64,000 bases of DNA. Source: Lactococcus garvieae subsp. garvieae (lineage in GTDB: Bacteria > Bacillota > Bacilli > Lactobacillales > Streptococcaceae). Position 1 is the first letter of the stretch. Every line of letters begins with the position of its first letter. A program made the position numbers and the translations under genes. Positions 18,779 through 26,183 of this stretch are shown one piece after another. The stretch is taken from contig NZ_CP118950.1 of the NCBI RefSeq assembly GCF_029024465.1, forward strand, positions 248,001 through 312,000. The letters run 5' to 3'. The notes under the pieces are model-generated. The model was not told where the DNA came from. It made no database searches and worked only from the letters and a program-made list of their open reading frames with translations.

Positions 18779-19924
18779 TTAAAATAAATTATCAAGGGCA
18801 GCTGTTATCTGCTCTTTTGATTTCTTAGTAACGTGGTTATAGATTGATAATGTTGTATTTGCATCAGCGTGTCCCACACGTTCCATTATTGCCTTTAGTG
18901 GTATATTTGATTCTGCTAGAATAGATACGTGTGTATGTCTAAATATGTGGCTAGTGATATTTTTTTCTAAACCAATTTTATTCCCCGCTCTTTTTATGAC
19001 AGGATTAAAAGCATGGATAGAAAGAGGATTTCCAAATCGTGATAAGAATATATAATCTTCTGGTTCGGTTGTAAACTTTAATGAATTTATTTTTTGTAAC
19101 TCTAAAAGAATATCAATTGCTTTATTGGGTAAGACTATAATTCTTTCAGAACTTTCGTTTTTTGTTGAAGTTTTTATGGCTTTATCCATTGTTGTTAAAG
19201 TATAATCCAGTGTTCCTTCTACACTAATTGATTTTCCATCAAAGTTCTTCCACTGAAGTGCTTGTAATTCACCATATCTTAGACCCGTCAAAACTAGAAA
19301 CTCTGAAATCATCCCATGAAGTTTATTGGAATTTTTAGAGTATAGAGCAGCAAGTAATAAATCCACTTCATCTTTTTCTAAATATTTTTCACTTAATTTC
19401 TTTTTGTTTTTTCGTTCAATTTCTCTTTTAGGTATTACTTTGGTTTTAGATACAGGATTTTGTTCTATATATCCTTTATCGACTGCAAAATTAAACATTG
19501 CTGAAATAGTTGTTCTTGTTTGTTTTGTGTAATTTAAAGAATAGTCTCCAAACGTATACATGTTATCTATTACCTTCATGACAAGTTCAGAAGTGATGTT
19601 TTTTACTAACATATCTTTGGTGATAGTAGGAAATACATGCTTATCTAAATAGAATGGGACTTTAATCCAGCTACTTCTTTTATTTTGAACTTTATAATAA
19701 CGAAACCATTCTGTGCAAAGATCTCCAAAGTTTATATTACTTTGGTTAGGGTCCGTCTTTAATTTATTATATATCTTATCCAATAGTATTTTCTGTGACT
19801 TTTTTATAATTTGGGGAGTGTCTTTTTCAATTACTATTGAACTGGTACGTGTTTTTCCTGTGTAAGGATCTTTATATCGCTCACGAAGATTAAATTTTCC
19901 ATCTTTCCTAGCTTCTACCCACAT
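18779..19924 (-). CDS. int: Prophage integrase (tyrosine recombinase)
   Basis: A 381-residue site-specific recombinase acting on the groEL attachment site. An N-terminal arm-binding domain (KFNLRERYKDPYTGKTR) and a core-binding domain (about 60-160) precede the catalytic domain with Arg in TGLRYGEL, HIFRHTHVS, VGHADANTT and the Tyr in SIYNHV. The ATG at 19924 follows AAGGAGTAGAAATCAA; the open frame 17 codons further upstream has no RBS. Leftward, adjacent to attL as usual. Confidence 0.95.
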   Translation of the reverse strand: MWVEARKDGKFNLRERYKDPYTGKTRTSSIVIEKDTPQIIKKSQKILLDKIYNKLKTDPNQSNINFGDLCTEWFRYYKVQNKRSSWIKVPFYLDKHVFPTITKDMLVKNITSELVMKVIDNMYTFGDYSLNYTKQTRTTISAMFNFAVDKGYIEQNPVSKTKVIPKREIERKNKKKLSEKYLEKDEVDLLLAALYSKNSNKLHGMISEFLVLTGLRYGELQALQWKNFDGKSISVEGTLDYTLTTMDKAIKTSTKNESSERIIVLPNKAIDILLELQKINSLKFTTEPEDYIFLSRFGNPLSIHAFNPVIKRAGNKIGLEKNITSHIFRHTHVSILAESNIPLKAIMERVGHADANTTLSIYNHVTKKSKEQITAALDNLF

Positions 19925-20003
19925 TTGATTTCTACTCCTTTTTCTAGTAAAATAGAGTACAAGAAAACTACACATTGACTGTGTCTTTTTATACTTAGTT
20001 GTT

Positions 20004-20046
20004 TAAATCCGTCTTTGCCGTCCAAAGCTTTTGGGCGGATTTTTTT
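20004..20046 (+). terminator. Hairpin upstream of int, T-rich on the plus strand
   Basis: AAATCCG pairs with CGGATTT, with an inner GCC/GGC-containing stem and TTTTTTTG on the plus side. On the minus strand, where the genes run, the U tract is weak. It could end an antisense transcript or partially end the lysogeny operon. Confidence 0.5.
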
Positions 20047-20056
20047 GTTTTTGGAA

Positions 20057-20233
20057 TTATACTCTATGTCTACGATAGTGTTCTTTTAATACTAAGTCCT
20101 CAAGAATACTATTCTTCGTAGAATGTGCATAATCTAACTCATTGATAAGTTCGTTCAAGGAGAGTTTATGAAGATATTTAAGACACCTATTGTAGTCTAA
20201 TATTACTCCTAAACTTACTTTAATAAGTTTCAT
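20057..20233 (-). CDS. Small protein coupled to the upstream gene
   Basis: Encodes 58 residues starting MKLIKVSLGV and ending HYRRHRV. Its ATG overlaps the TAA of the preceding 111-residue gene in a TAATG junction, strong support for translation by coupling. No family recognised; basic C-terminus, no membrane segment. Confidence 0.55.
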   Translation of the reverse strand: MKLIKVSLGVILDYNRCLKYLHKLSLNELINELDYAHSTKNSILEDLVLKEHYRRHRV

Positions 20234-20568
20234 TAGTCGAACTCCATATCTGAAATTCCATCTGTAAAACCTTCAAGAAATTCTTTTTCATTTAAAAATT
20301 CAATCCAGTAGTCTATTTCATCGTCGTGAGTGTAGAAAAGAGGTTTATTTTTTTCAGCTTTTATTCCATCAGTCACGCTGTTGTAAGAATTCTTAAGTGT
20401 CATTTCCCACATTTTCTCACATTCTTGGTCAATTTTAGAAGAACTCCAGCGTGCGGAACTTTTTCTTTTATTATTTTCTTCAGTCAGATAATCAAAAGCT
20501 TTATTTAAAAAGATATCTGCAGCTCTACTGTTTTTATCAACATAATTTTTGAATTCATTAAAATACAT
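20233..20568 (-). CDS. Hypothetical lysogeny-region protein
   Basis: 111 residues, acidic overall, helical N-terminal half rich in Lys/Glu. TAGGAGGCAAT gives a strong RBS. It stands 15 bp after the ImmA-like gene in the leftward operon. Position suggests a prophage maintenance or conversion gene; no domain recognised. Confidence 0.65.
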   Translation of the reverse strand: MYFNEFKNYVDKNSRAADIFLNKAFDYLTEENNKRKSSARWSSSKIDQECEKMWEMTLKNSYNSVTDGIKAEKNKPLFYTHDDEIDYWIEFLNEKEFLEGFTDGISDMEFD

Positions 20569-20583
20569 ATTGCCTCCTAATTA

Positions 20584-21018
20584 TTAATAAACTAATAAGT
20601 GCTTATTTTTCTTTGCTATTTTTTTCATTTCCTGTTCTGCCATGTCGTAGAATAATTCAACGGAAAGTTTAAAACGCTGTAGAAATCTCTCAGGAGTGAA
20701 ATAATTAACCATATAATCAACCTCAACTAGATAATCTTCAGCTTTACGACTAATCATAAATCGATTAGCTTTAGCTTCATTGACTATATGGAGCTGTGGT
20801 GCGCTTAACTTAGATAGTGTACATCCGGTTATTTTATGGCCACATTCATGAAGTACCACTAATTCTAATCCTTCACCATCTAGCGTTCCGTCAGCAACAA
20901 GAGCACCTTCATCACCGTATTCAAATGCGTTCGGTAAATAATACCCGCCTCTTTCTAGTGGAACTGGAGACAGGAGTAAAGGAACTCCTATTTCGTCTAA
21001 TATTTCTTTGTAATTCAT
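20584..21018 (-). CDS. ImmA/IrrE-type metallopeptidase
   Basis: A 144-residue protein with the zinc-protease motif HECGH (about residue 57) and a downstream NEAKANRFMI segment that supplies the third ligand region. In ICEBs1 and many phages such proteins cleave the repressor encoded next door to trigger induction; the neighbouring repressor fits. RBS ACAGGAGAT precedes the ATG. Confidence 0.88.
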   Translation of the reverse strand: MNYKEILDEIGVPLLLSPVPLERGGYYLPNAFEYGDEGALVADGTLDGEGLELVVLHECGHKITGCTLSKLSAPQLHIVNEAKANRFMISRKAEDYLVEVDYMVNYFTPERFLQRFKLSVELFYDMAEQEMKKIAKKNKHLLVY

Positions 21019-21042
21019 AAAATCTCCTGTTATGATTTTATA

Positions 21043-21375
21043 TTATTTGTCTTCAGGTTTACTTTCCATATAACCTTTGATCATTGCTTTAATTACTTCT
21101 CTGTCATGAGCAGACATAGGCTTTCCGTCGTATGCTTCAGCACTGCTAAGCATGCGGTCAACGTCTTTTTCATTAAATGGAGAATCAGTTAATCCGATTA
21201 GATAATCTGTAGATGTCCCAAAATATTTAGCTAATTTTTCTAATGTAGCACCATTAGGTACGCTGCGTTTCCATCTATATGTTGCATTTGTTGTTAATCC
21301 GAATTTTTCTTCAAATTCAGCAACCGTCATTTTCCTTTTATCAATAAGGAATTTCACACGATCATAGACCGTCAT
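21043..21375 (-). CDS. Prophage repressor, Cro/CI-type HTH
   Basis: A 110-residue protein with an XRE-type HTH at about residues 1-65 (VAEFEEKFGLTTNATYRWKR) and a short C-terminal helical tail without a LexA-type peptidase, consistent with inactivation by the adjacent ImmA-like protease. Start at 21375 from TTTGGAGGTGCAAAA; an in-frame codon eight residues upstream is rejected. It should bind the inverted repeat at 21408-21456. Confidence 0.9.
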   Translation of the reverse strand: MTVYDRVKFLIDKRKMTVAEFEEKFGLTTNATYRWKRSVPNGATLEKLAKYFGTSTDYLIGLTDSPFNEKDVDRMLSSAEAYDGKPMSAHDREVIKAMIKGYMESKPEDK

Positions 21376-21407
21376 TTTTGCACCTCCAAAAAGATACAAA
21401 ACAATCT

Positions 21408-21461
21408 ACTATCTTTTTTGTATAGTTATGATTTGACACTATACAAAAAAGATAGTATAAT
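21408..21461. promoter_or_regulatory. Early promoter with palindromic repressor operator
   Basis: Two exact 18-bp inverted arms (21408-21425 and 21439-21456) are separated by 13 bp. TTGACA at 21433-21438, a 17-bp spacer and TATAAT at 21456-21461 make a near-consensus rightward promoter whose spacer is the right arm. A bound repressor would block it. Confidence 0.85.
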
Positions 21462-21792
21462 TAGTTTTGTAGAAATGAGTTAAGTTTCTAGTTAAGTTTT
21501 CAATCAATAAAAACACTTATCAAATACAATGAACCAAGCCGCCAAGCAAGTTTATTATGTAGTTGTTAAGGCTTTTAACTATGTTTTTATTCTAAACTAT
21601 TTGTATAGAAATGTCAATAATAAATACAAAAAAAGCAGAAAAAATACTAACTAAACTCTTAACTATTTTCTATATCAGGAATAACAGCAGAGTCAACTGC
21701 TCAAGTGGTGATAGTACGGCAGACGGAAACCTAAACTTAATGAGCGAAGCAACTTGTTATTTCTTATTTTTGAAGAAATGAAAGGAGCATAT
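21462..21792 (+). promoter_or_regulatory. Long early leader, no convincing gene
   Basis: About 330 bp between the early promoter and the first RBS. It contains several GTTAAG/CTTAAC words (for example at 21479, 21491 and 21556), another operator-like TTTGTATAG near 21600-21612, and a small AGCAG/CTGCT hairpin near 21686. Possible extra repressor or Cro sites. Confidence 0.4.
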
Positions 21793-22032
21793 ATGCCAGA
21801 ATCAAGTAATGCAGGTAAATTAATTCTGGAATGGATTGAATTAACTGGAGTACGACAGGATTCTTTAGGTTCTGAATATGGCCAAAAGAAAATCCAGTTT
21901 AATCAAATGTTGCACAATAAAAAACCAAAACCAGAGGCTAGTGTGCTTATGTCGCGTATTATGAGCGATAAAGGAATTACATTAGATAAGTTAGATGAAT
22001 TACGTAAATTGAAAGAGGTAGTCAATGGATAA
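21793..22032 (+). CDS. Small early protein, possible Cro-like regulator
   Basis: 79 residues; DSLGSEYGQKKIQFNQMLHNKKP could form a helix-turn-helix, and the position, first gene of the rightward operon, is where Cro is usual. The ATG at 21793 follows AAAGGAG; an earlier in-frame codon lacks an RBS. Overlaps the next gene by 8 nt. Family not certain. Confidence 0.6.
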   Translation: MPESSNAGKLILEWIELTGVRQDSLGSEYGQKKIQFNQMLHNKKPKPEASVLMSRIMSDKGITLDKLDELRKLKEVVNG

Positions 22033-22330
22033 ACCTATCAATTTAGTCAAAGTAAACTCCCTATACGAAATAGACAGCCCTTATGCTGATGATGAATCTA
22101 TCACACGCTATTACAATCCGTTTGTAACAGAGGGAGACTGGTCAAGAGCATATAGAGCCACGCAAGATAAACTTAGAGAATTTGAGGATTTCACTCATGG
22201 AGAATTTAATAGATTCTTGAGAGGACGTGCCACAAATTTAAAAGCATTTGATGCATGGTTAGTATGGAAAAAGCAAACTAGAGGGATTGCACGTCCACCC
22301 AAATTCGAATTTAAAGAAAGGAATTTATAA
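22025..22330 (+). CDS. Hypothetical early phage protein
   Basis: 101 residues, no membrane segment, aromatic-rich; the start overlaps the preceding gene by 8 nt, indicating coupling. The next gene begins 2 nt after its stop. No family recognised. Confidence 0.65.
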   Translation: MDKPINLVKVNSLYEIDSPYADDESITRYYNPFVTEGDWSRAYRATQDKLREFEDFTHGEFNRFLRGRATNLKAFDAWLVWKKQTRGIARPPKFEFKERNL

Positions 22331-22332
22331 GA

Positions 22333-23025
22333 ATGAATCAATTAATTAAAATCACACACAATGAGAACAATGATCAGGTAGTAAGCGCACGAGAGTTACA
22401 TAAAGTTCTCGGAGTGAAAACAAGATTCTCACTTTGGTGGGAACAAAACACCTCACTATTAGTTGAAGGTGAAGATTTTACAAGTGTAGTTTCAACTACG
22501 GTTGTAAATAATGGAGCAAATCGTAAACTCCAAGACTACGCAGTTACTGCAGATAATGCAAAACATTTAGCAATGCAAAGTCAAACTAAAAAAAGCCGTG
22601 AAATTCGTGATTACTTCATCCAAGTAGAAAAAGAATTTAAAAAACATCAACAAATACCAACAACTCAACGTGAGCTTGCTCAATTGGCTTTGGCTGCAAA
22701 TGAAGAAACAGCCCAGCGTATGGATGTTGTAGAGTCTAAACTTCATGATTTAGAGGAAAACAAACTTATCACAACTGAAGATAAGGGAACAATTGACAGT
22801 TATGTTCGTAAAAAAGTTTCAACTATCTGTCGTGATCAACATTTAGATAGTGAAGCAAGAAGTTTACTCTTCCAAGACTTGGGATCTAGCATCAAGAAAT
22901 TATTCAATGTTCCTAATCGTGGACGCATTAAAGATAAAGACTTCTTACAGGTTCTTGATTTTGTTAGTACTTGGGAGCCTTCGTCAGTAACCAAAGCAAA
23001 AATAAATCAATTGCATATTCAATAA
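22333..23025 (+). CDS. ant: Phage antirepressor (AntA/AntB + ORF6C-like)
   Basis: A 230-residue protein. Residues 1-105 match the AntA/AntB antirepressor domain (SARELHKVLGVKTRFSLWW, DYAVTADNAKHLAMQ, GREIRDYFI-like EIRDYFIQVEKEF). The C-terminal half (about 130-225) resembles the ORF6C domain common in lactococcal and streptococcal phages. Such proteins counter the lysogenic repressor by protein contact. AAAGGAATTTATAAG precedes the ATG. Confidence 0.88.
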   Translation: MNQLIKITHNENNDQVVSARELHKVLGVKTRFSLWWEQNTSLLVEGEDFTSVVSTTVVNNGANRKLQDYAVTADNAKHLAMQSQTKKSREIRDYFIQVEKEFKKHQQIPTTQRELAQLALAANEETAQRMDVVESKLHDLEENKLITTEDKGTIDSYVRKKVSTICRDQHLDSEARSLLFQDLGSSIKKLFNVPNRGRIKDKDFLQVLDFVSTWEPSSVTKAKINQLHIQ

Positions 23026-23042
23026 GATAGAAAGGGATATTC

Positions 23043-23159
23043 ATGTATCTAATCGTAGAACGAGAGACCAGCGAAATATTAGCAGATATCATCACTAAGA
23101 ATGATTGGTGGATGAATATCATAGCTAGCCGGCTGAATGCAAAAGCAGTCAAACTTTAA
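23043..23159 (+). CDS. 38-residue early protein
   Basis: Encodes MYLIVERETSEILADIITKN and 18 more residues, with AAAGGGATATTC upstream. Too short for a domain call; position between antirepressor and the next tightly packed gene supports it. Confidence 0.5.
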   Translation: MYLIVERETSEILADIITKNDWWMNIIASRLNAKAVKL

Positions 23160-23169
23160 GGAGAAAATA

Positions 23170-23457
23170 ATGCCATTTGTATCACAATGCAGAATGTATG
23201 AATTAGAAGTAAAAGAACGTGACTATGATCAATTATCACATGACTACCGTGAAAAATGTATCGAAGTTGAAGTTTTAAGACGAAATGCACAAACAAGAGA
23301 AAACTTGGTTAATAGACGTGAAAGCGTAACTGAGTATATAGATCCACAAGGGCGCCTTATTCGTGAGGAAACTCAATCAGTTAAAACTGTTGTTGAACCA
23401 CCGGTAAGGAGTTTAGGAGATTGGTTTAGTTCAGGTCCATTTTGTAAAGGTAAATAA
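23170..23457 (+). CDS. Hypothetical early protein
   Basis: 95 residues starting MPFVSQCRMYELEVKERDYD, with a central charged helix. The ATG at 23170 follows AAGGAGAAAATA; the frame is open upstream but overlaps the previous gene without an RBS. No family recognised. Confidence 0.6.
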   Translation: MPFVSQCRMYELEVKERDYDQLSHDYREKCIEVEVLRRNAQTRENLVNRRESVTEYIDPQGRLIREETQSVKTVVEPPVRSLGDWFSSGPFCKGK

Positions 23458-23458
23458 T

Positions 23459-23659
23459 ATGATTTATAAATTCTTAGATCGTCCTGTACCTTTTAATTTG
23501 ATCCAGGATGCAAACAAAATCAAAGAAGAAATGATATTAGAATTTGAAAGAAAATACTTCAAATTATCTGATGTCTACCGAAACCACCTAAAACTATTAC
23601 CTTGCAGCTGGTTGGGGAAAGAATTAGCAAAATTAATAAGAGGAGCACACAGTGGGTAA
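23459..23659 (+). CDS. Hypothetical early protein
   Basis: 66 residues, starting two bases after the preceding TAA within AAGGTAAATAATATG. Helical, basic C-terminus. Overlapped at its end by the next small gene. Function unknown. Confidence 0.55.
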   Translation: MIYKFLDRPVPFNLIQDANKIKEEMILEFERKYFKLSDVYRNHLKLLPCSWLGKELAKLIRGAHSG

Positions 23660-23765
23660 TGAATTATTAGCGATAGGAATAGAAGAACTTTTATCTAGAA
23701 CAACTGAGATATTAAAAAATCAGCAATTAATAATGGAAAAAATAGATATAAAAAAAGAAGATTGA
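23652..23765 (+). CDS. 37-residue early protein, GTG start
   Basis: Starts at GTG 23652 after AGAGGAGCACACA and overlaps the previous gene by 8 nt. Encodes a single amphipathic helix (MGNELLAIGIEELLSRTTEI onward) ending in a Lys/Glu-rich tail. Function unknown. Confidence 0.5.
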   Translation: MGNELLAIGIEELLSRTTEILKNQQLIMEKIDIKKED

Positions 23766-23781
23766 AAAATCTCCTATATTA

Positions 23782-24453
23782 TCATTTTGAAACCAATGCA
23801 AGAGCTTGGTCAGCATCATAATCAGCTGCAATAAATGTGGCGGATGCAAGTAAGAAAGCTTTCAAATCATTTAAATCTTTATCATTATGCTTTCTTACAT
23901 AATGAGTCTCATCATTTCCAATCCAAGCAGTAGCTTTAGCGAGATTTTGAATTTTTGGAAAATCGTCAAGATAATTAGAAATAACAACACTTAAAAATAT
24001 GGATTTAATATTTTCCTCTTCTTCTTTATTTTTCATTATGACATAGTCTTTAATAAGGAATTCTGCCGCTTTTCTATAAGCAACACCACAGATGTTCATA
24101 AGACCATATGCTTCAGCGGTTGCAGCTTGCTTATAAATATTGACAAACTCTTCAGAAACTTTCTCAATATTTTTTGGTAAGGACACATTTATATCCTTGG
24201 TATAAGAATAATTTATTAATTCTGTCGTTTTGAGTCCTTTATTTATGATTAGATATTCATAGACAGAATATCGTTCACAGCTAGGACATTGAAAAGTAAT
24301 AGCAATTGTTTTATCTACTCTCTCATTATAAGTTGAGGTTGAATTAACGATAAATCCAACCTCTTTATAACAATGGATACATTGAGTTGGTATTTCTAAA
24401 TCAAAATTTACTTTGTATCCATCACTTCCACTTACCTTTATAGTTTTTTCCAT
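23782..24453 (-). CDS. DUF4145 protein, reversed in the early operon
   Basis: A 223-residue protein. The N-terminal half carries a zinc-ribbon (CIHC near residue 24 and CPSC near residue 56). The C-terminal half is the helical DUF4145 region: AYGLMNICGVAYRKAAEFLIKDY and WIGNDETHYVRKHN. DUF4145 proteins recur in defence-linked loci and have a HEPN-like helical look, but no catalytic motif is certain here. It faces against all neighbours and has its own promoter and leader, as expected for a moron or lysogenic-conversion gene. ATGGAGAAAAT precedes the start. Confidence 0.75.
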   Translation of the reverse strand: MEKTIKVSGSDGYKVNFDLEIPTQCIHCYKEVGFIVNSTSTYNERVDKTIAITFQCPSCERYSVYEYLIINKGLKTTELINYSYTKDINVSLPKNIEKVSEEFVNIYKQAATAEAYGLMNICGVAYRKAAEFLIKDYVIMKNKEEEENIKSIFLSVVISNYLDDFPKIQNLAKATAWIGNDETHYVRKHNDKDLNDLKAFLLASATFIAADYDADQALALVSK

Positions 24454-24474
24454 ATTTTCTCCATTTTGTATTTA

Positions 24475-24549
24475 AATAAAAAGTTCCCAACGGCAATTGG
24501 GAACTATAAAAAGAATGTGTAATTCTCAATTTCTACTCTAATTATAGCA
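24475..24549 (-). ncRNA. Short promoter-RNA-terminator unit in the DUF4145 leader
   Basis: Read on the minus strand: TG-C-TATAAT (24549-24541), about 30 nt, then the perfect hairpin AGTTCCCAA/TTGGGAACT (24505-24482) and a T5 run. This is a complete intrinsic terminator between the promoter and the DUF4145 start. It is either an attenuator or a stand-alone RNA of about 60 nt. Confidence 0.65.
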
Positions 24550-24638
24550 TAAAAAAGTGAAAATAGACTTGTTTTAATGATTAAAATAAAGAGTACGTAA
24601 CTCCTTATATATCAATGGTTCAAGGTAGTATATTCCTT

Positions 24639-24669
24639 TTCCGATTATGTTATATATTTACCATTATTT
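24639..24669 (+). repeat. 31-bp element, copy 1
   Basis: Matches 30683-30713 at 28 of 31 positions. It lies just upstream of the RBS of the second recombinase. Weaker similarity continues for about 45 bp upstream (TCCTTATA, CAAGG). Confidence 0.75.
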
Positions 24670-24681
24670 GGAGGTGATAGA

Positions 24682-25503
24682 TTGATAGAAATTCAAGAAT
24701 ATGAGATGCATCTGATCGATAATGAGATCGCTGCAAACACACGAAAAAACTATTTGAATACTTTGCGGCAGTTGGATGCATTTTTGGAAATTAATGATTG
24801 TGCGTTAAGTAAAGCAGCATTGATTAAGTTTAAGCAATACTTGCGAGAACATGAGTACAAACCTAAAAAACACTACACCATGAAAACCATTAATCAGAAA
24901 ATCACAAGTATTAATGTATATCTCAATTGGTTAGAGCGAGAAGAATTCATAACTGATAAACTTTCTATCAAGCTTTTGAAAGCTCAAACAATGGAACACA
25001 GGGAATCTATCACAAAGAGCGACTATAAAAAGTTGTTAAAGAATTGTGATGATGAAGAATTAGAACTTTTCATTCTGACAATTGGAAATACTGGTGTACG
25101 AATAACTGAGGTTTGTTCTCTCAAGGTATCTGATCTCAACCAAAAGACTATTTTAGTTGAGAATAAAGGGAAAGAACGAGCAATTGCCATGCCACAATTT
25201 TTGAAGAAGAGATTGAAAAAATTTGTGCGGACTAATGGTATTACAGATATTATCTTTGCAAAAGACCAAAGAACGTATCGTGCGGACTTGAAAAACCTTG
25301 CAGGCAAAGCAAAAGTGAATAAGGACAAAGTTTATCCTCACTCCATCAGACATTACTTTGCAAAAGCATTCTTGGAAAATGGTGGAGATTCTACAGTTTT
25401 GCAGCAGTTGCTGGGCCATAAACAGATAGCAACAACAACTATTTATACCAAGCTCAATTCTAATGAGTTGAGCGAACAATTTAGCAACATAAAAAATATT
25501 TAA
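24682..25503 (+). CDS. Second tyrosine recombinase
   Basis: A 273-residue XerD-like protein without an arm-binding domain. Core-binding domain about 1-100; catalytic residues present: Arg in GVRITEVCSL, HSIRHYFAKAF, GHKQIATTT and Tyr in TIYTKL. TTG start at 24682 behind GGAGGTGA. The true integrase is beside attL, so this one probably has another substrate: a dimer-resolution, inversion or integration site. The inverted repeats at 25709/26146 are candidates. Confidence 0.88.
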   Translation: MIEIQEYEMHLIDNEIAANTRKNYLNTLRQLDAFLEINDCALSKAALIKFKQYLREHEYKPKKHYTMKTINQKITSINVYLNWLEREEFITDKLSIKLLKAQTMEHRESITKSDYKKLLKNCDDEELELFILTIGNTGVRITEVCSLKVSDLNQKTILVENKGKERAIAMPQFLKKRLKKFVRTNGITDIIFAKDQRTYRADLKNLAGKAKVNKDKVYPHSIRHYFAKAFLENGGDSTVLQQLLGHKQIATTTIYTKLNSNELSEQFSNIKNI

Positions 25504-25700
25504 ATTATGTGCCGGGATTCACACTAAAAGCGAACAGAAAAGTTTGTCCAGAACACGAATAATAACTGAAATCGTATTTTGTCATTGAAACCACGGAAAA
25601 GCTATAGTGTTCACCAAATGGACTGCATCCCAGTAACAAGGATTGGAGTCTTTGTTTACTGGATTTTATAGAAAATTAACTGACCATTGAAAACTGAATA
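25504..25700. other. Intergenic stretch without a recognisable gene
   Basis: About 200 bp after the recombinase stop. No ORF with an RBS and no clear promoter or terminator. It has GTGTTCACCAAATGGACTG and similar unique sequence; it may be residual DNA or a recombinase target. Confidence 0.4.
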
Positions 25701-25708
25701 GCCGTAAT

Positions 25709-25734
25709 AATTACTCTTAGAAGTGCTTCTTTTC
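25709..25734 (+). repeat. Left arm of a 26-bp inverted repeat
   Basis: The reverse complement of 26146-26171 with one mismatch. An extra GCCGTAAT (25701-25708) is matched by ATTACGGC at 26181-26188. The enclosed segment is 411 bp. Confidence 0.9.
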
Positions 25735-25757
25735 TTGTAATGATAATTTAATTTTTA

Positions 25758-25803
25758 AAGTACGTACATTTAACTTGACTAAGTACGTACATAAATGTAT
25801 AAT
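25758..25803 (+). promoter_or_regulatory. RHH-gene promoter with AAGTACGTACAT operators
   Basis: Two exact copies of AAGTACGTACAT (25758-25769 and 25781-25792), each with the palindrome GTACGTAC. TTGACT at 25775-25780 and TATAAT at 25798-25803 are 17 bp apart, and the second copy lies in the spacer, a layout for autorepression. Confidence 0.8.
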
Positions 25804-25838
25804 GAATTTATAAAAATTAGATAGAAAGGGGATACTAA

Positions 25839-25910
25839 ATGAATTTAGTTAAGATTCAAGTCCAATCCAAATACTGTCTTGAAGAGTTCAAAAGAATTTT
25901 TTGTGACTGA
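25839..25910 (+). CDS. 23-residue leader peptide
   Basis: ATG behind AGAAAGGGGATACTAA, the only good RBS on this transcript. The stop TGA (25908-25910) lies just past the GTG start of the RHH gene at 25903, so translation of the regulator is probably coupled to it. Confidence 0.45.
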   Translation: MNLVKIQVQSKYCLEEFKRIFCD

Positions 25911-26082
25911 GCAAGCAAAGAAGAAAAAGGGTCGTCCTATGGTTGGCAATAAGCCAAGAGATAGGCGCTTTGAATTACGTATAGATGAAGATTCACTTAA
26001 TCGTCTAGATGAAGAAAAAAAGCGCACAGGCAAGACCCGTGCACAAATAATTATTGAGCTTATTAAAAAGCTTGATGATTAG
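25903..26082 (+). CDS. Ribbon-helix-helix (CopG-like) regulator
   Basis: 59 residues from the GTG: a basic start (KKKKGRPMVGNKPRD), a beta strand RRFELRI and two helices, the RHH fold. It probably dimerises on the AAGTACGTACAT operators of its own promoter. A TTG at 25879 would add eight residues; the GTG is preferred because it overlaps the leader stop. Similar proteins control plasmid copy number or phage early genes. Confidence 0.75.
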   Translation: MTEQAKKKKGRPMVGNKPRDRRFELRIDEDSLNRLDEEKKRTGKTRAQIIIELIKKLDD

Positions 26083-26090
26083 CTAATTAA

Positions 26091-26129
26091 GAGTAACTCG
26101 ACTAACTTTGGTCGGTGAGCGAGTTACTC
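26091..26129. repeat. 10-bp perfect inverted repeat after the RHH gene
   Basis: GAGTAACTCG (26091-26100) and CGAGTTACTC (26120-26129) with a 19-nt loop and no T run. It could be an mRNA-stabilising hairpin or a protein-binding site. Confidence 0.7.
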
Positions 26130-26145
26130 AACAATCGAAATACTT

Positions 26146-26171
26146 GAAAAGAAGCATTTCTAAGAGTAATT
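26146..26171 (-). repeat. Right arm of the 26-bp inverted repeat
   Basis: Partner of 25709-25734 (25/26 identities in reverse complement). Confidence 0.9.
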
Positions 26172-26183
26172 ATATATTAAATT

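Noticed and set aside
20057-20568. Toxin-antitoxin pair in the lysogeny region
   Set aside because: Two small coupled genes fit by size, but neither shows a known toxin or antitoxin fold.
21529-21654. 41-codon ORF in the early leader
   Set aside because: No RBS, very AT-rich and overlaps possible operators; no supporting coupling or family.
25709-26171. Insertion sequence or MITE
   Set aside because: No transposase, no flanking target duplication seen, and the repeats enclose a regulated gene.
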